A stretch of DNA of 64,000 nt from Alkalibacterium sp049389645 (lineage in GTDB: Bacteria > Bacillota > Bacilli > Lactobacillales > Carnobacteriaceae_A): assembly GCF_049389645.1 (NCBI RefSeq), contig NZ_CP186540.1:1984001-2048000 (forward strand). Direction: 5' to 3'. Each line of letters opens with the position of its first letter. Position 1 is the stretch's first letter. The notes under the pieces are model-generated. The model worked only from the letters and a program-made list of their open reading frames with translations, was not told the DNA's origin and searched no databases. The translations under genes were made by a program, and so were the position numbers. This document shows positions 62,750-64,000 of this stretch, piece by piece.

Positions 62750-63694
62750 GTGGTAGGTATAAGAGATATCGCAGAAAAAGCAAATGTTGCCATTTCGACC
62801 GTTTCATATGCGTTGAATGGGAATCCCCGGGTGAGCGAAGCGACAAGAGCAAGAATCTTGGCGATCGCAGATGAAATGAATTACATCCCTAATTTGGCCG
62901 GTCAAAACCTGAGAAGACAGAAAACAGATATTATTGCTGTCTACCTATCTTCTTATCAAGGGACGTTTTACGGCGAACTGCTGGAAGGAATGCATCAGAA
63001 AGCGGTGGAACTGGGACTGGAGCTGATCGTCTGCTCGGGTAAACGGTCCCGCTTATTTTTACCACAGCGATTGATCGACGGCATCCTGGTACTGGATGTG
63101 ACGTATGAAAACGAGGAATTATTGAAATATGCCGATCTCAGTTATCCGATCGTCGTCCTCGATAGACAGTTGCCTCACGAACAGATACGATCCGTTTTAC
63201 TCGACAACAAAGCAGGATCAAAAAAAGCGGTGCAGTCGCTCGTTGTTGGTGAAGAGATCGATAAGCTCTATATCATTTCCGGACCGGTACTTAATCACGA
63301 TAGTTCAGAGCGTACAGAGGTGGCAGTTGAAGTTGCAAAAGCCAACAACGTTGAATATGAAATCATCGAAGGGGATTTCACTGAAGCATCCGGTTATCTG
63401 GCAGGAGAAAAAATGGACCTTGAACCGGAATTGAAATACGGTATCTTTGCCTTGAACGATGAAATGGCACTGGGGATACACAATTACTTGAGAAAAAATG
63501 TCTATCATATCGGTAAAGATATTTTCATTAGAGGCTTCGATAAAAACCAGGTTACTCAATATCTGGTACCCCCCATTAAAAGTGTGTCGTATTCAAAACA
63601 TAACTGGGGAGCTATGGCGGTAGAGTCACTTCAAAAAATGATAAAAAAAGAAGAAGTAGAAAACAAAACAGTATCGACTTATTTTGAAAATTAA
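62750..63694 (+). CDS. LacI-family regulator, copy 2
   Basis: A 314-residue repressor closely similar to the one at 47280: the stretch from GQNLRRQKTDIIAVYL to about residue 145 differs at only a handful of positions. The helix-turn-helix reads IRDIAEKANVAISTVSYAL, with small changes from copy 1 just before the recognition helix. GTG start with a weak ribosome binding site. It likely arose by duplication together with the terminator before it. The GH13 gene starts 19 bases after its stop, so it may control that gene. Confidence 0.9.
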   Translation: MVGIRDIAEKANVAISTVSYALNGNPRVSEATRARILAIADEMNYIPNLAGQNLRRQKTDIIAVYLSSYQGTFYGELLEGMHQKAVELGLELIVCSGKRSRLFLPQRLIDGILVLDVTYENEELLKYADLSYPIVVLDRQLPHEQIRSVLLDNKAGSKKAVQSLVVGEEIDKLYIISGPVLNHDSSERTEVAVEVAKANNVEYEIIEGDFTEASGYLAGEKMDLEPELKYGIFALNDEMALGIHNYLRKNVYHIGKDIFIRGFDKNQVTQYLVPPIKSVSYSKHNWGAMAVESLQKMIKKEEVENKTVSTYFEN

Positions 63695-63712
63695 ACTTAA
63701 AGGAGTTACAAC

Positions 63713-64000
63713 ATGGCTTGGTGGAAAAACGCAGTAATGTATCAAATTTATCCTAGAAGTTTTCAGGATTCCAATGGAGATGGCATCGGCGATATCCCGG
63801 GCATCATCAGCCGGCTGGATCATCTACAGAAGTTAGGTGTCACGGGGATCTGGTTGAGTCCAGTGTACCAGTCACCTAATGATGACAATGGTTATGATAT
63901 CAGTGATTACCGTGCGATTCATCCCGATTTTGGCACAATGAATGACATGGATAAATTGATAGACGAAGCAAAAAAACGTGACATCCGTATCATAATGGAT
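63713..64000 (+). CDS. GH13 alpha-glucosidase (oligo-1,6-glucosidase/MalL type), 5' part
   Basis: The first 96 codons of a family 13 glycoside hydrolase, cut by the window end. WWKNAVMYQIYPRSFQDSNG, DGIGDIPGII and GVTGIWLSPVYQSPNDDNGYD are the standard opening of cytoplasmic alpha-glucosidases and trehalose-6-phosphate hydrolases. AAAGGAG precedes the ATG. It is the only alpha-glucan enzyme in an otherwise beta-glucan locus; exact specificity depends on the missing part. Confidence 0.92.
   Translation, partial: MAWWKNAVMYQIYPRSFQDSNGDGIGDIPGIISRLDHLQKLGVTGIWLSPVYQSPNDDNGYDISDYRAIHPDFGTMNDMDKLIDEAKKRDIRIIMD

Overview
This looks like a low-GC Gram-positive bacterium of the Lactobacillales, most likely a Carnobacteriaceae relative (Marinilactibacillus/Alkalibacterium type). 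The evidence is: strong AGGAGG-type ribosome binding sites with frequent GTG/TTG starts; PepV dipeptidase; the split gcvPA/gcvPB glycine decarboxylase of Firmicutes; an L-box (lysine riboswitch); lipoproteins with typical lipoboxes; CcpA-type cre sites; and DegV, YheH/YheI, YczE and DUF2512 family proteins. The genus is an inference from gene content and could not be checked by search.

Layout. 1-10.1 kb: start of a minus-strand gene, pepV, an acidic membrane-anchored protein, a GerMN lipoprotein and an iron-type alcohol dehydrogenase (both minus strand), then gcvT-gcvH-gcvPA-gcvPB. 10.1-20 kb: an SDR protein, a beta-carbonic anhydrase, a riboswitch-controlled NhaC-type lysine transporter (lysW), a DUF305 protein, class II photolyase, a DUF368 (PopT) lipid-carrier transporter and a ClC antiporter. 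20-30 kb: DUF503, a SAP-like protein, DegV, an MscS-like TM-repeat channel, an SNF transporter, a phosphoesterase, a Gfo/Idh oxidoreductase and orphan PTS IIB/IIA subunits. 30-37 kb: a heterodimeric multidrug ABC exporter behind a leader-peptide attenuator, small membrane proteins and tRNA-Arg(CCU). 37-38.2 kb: OsmC and an esterase.

38.4-64 kb is one large carbohydrate locus. A GH3 beta-glucosidase and a GH94 1,2-beta-oligoglucan phosphorylase lead; an ABC importer (SBP plus two permeases) and a LacI regulator follow. Next comes a second operon: a lipoprotein SBP, a 998-residue secreted protein with beta-sandwich modules fused to an SBP domain, two permeases, an NHL-TPR-Yip1 membrane protein, a secreted DUF5696 protein, two more permeases and a GH144-like endo-/exo-beta-1,2-glucanase. 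A second, near-duplicate LacI regulator and the start of a GH13 alpha-glucosidase close the window. Three promoters in the locus carry the same 12-bp palindrome (CGAAACGTTTCR) just after the -10 box, and two have cre-like sites. The set fits uptake and cytoplasmic breakdown of beta-1,2-glucans (sophoro-oligosaccharides). No transport ATPase is encoded, so a shared MsmK-type ATPase elsewhere is expected. The second operon, with four permeases and three unusual extracytoplasmic or membrane proteins, is the best candidate for an undescribed system.

The intergenic DNA holds two repeat families. One is a 51-bp tandem repeat in three arrays (about 11.0, 15.4 and 29.6 kb) plus a diverged single copy near 2.75 kb. 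The other is a pair of large nested-palindrome elements (about 23.6 and 36.4 kb). Both families share a GTTCGACA-like word. Most transcription units end in clear hairpin terminators.
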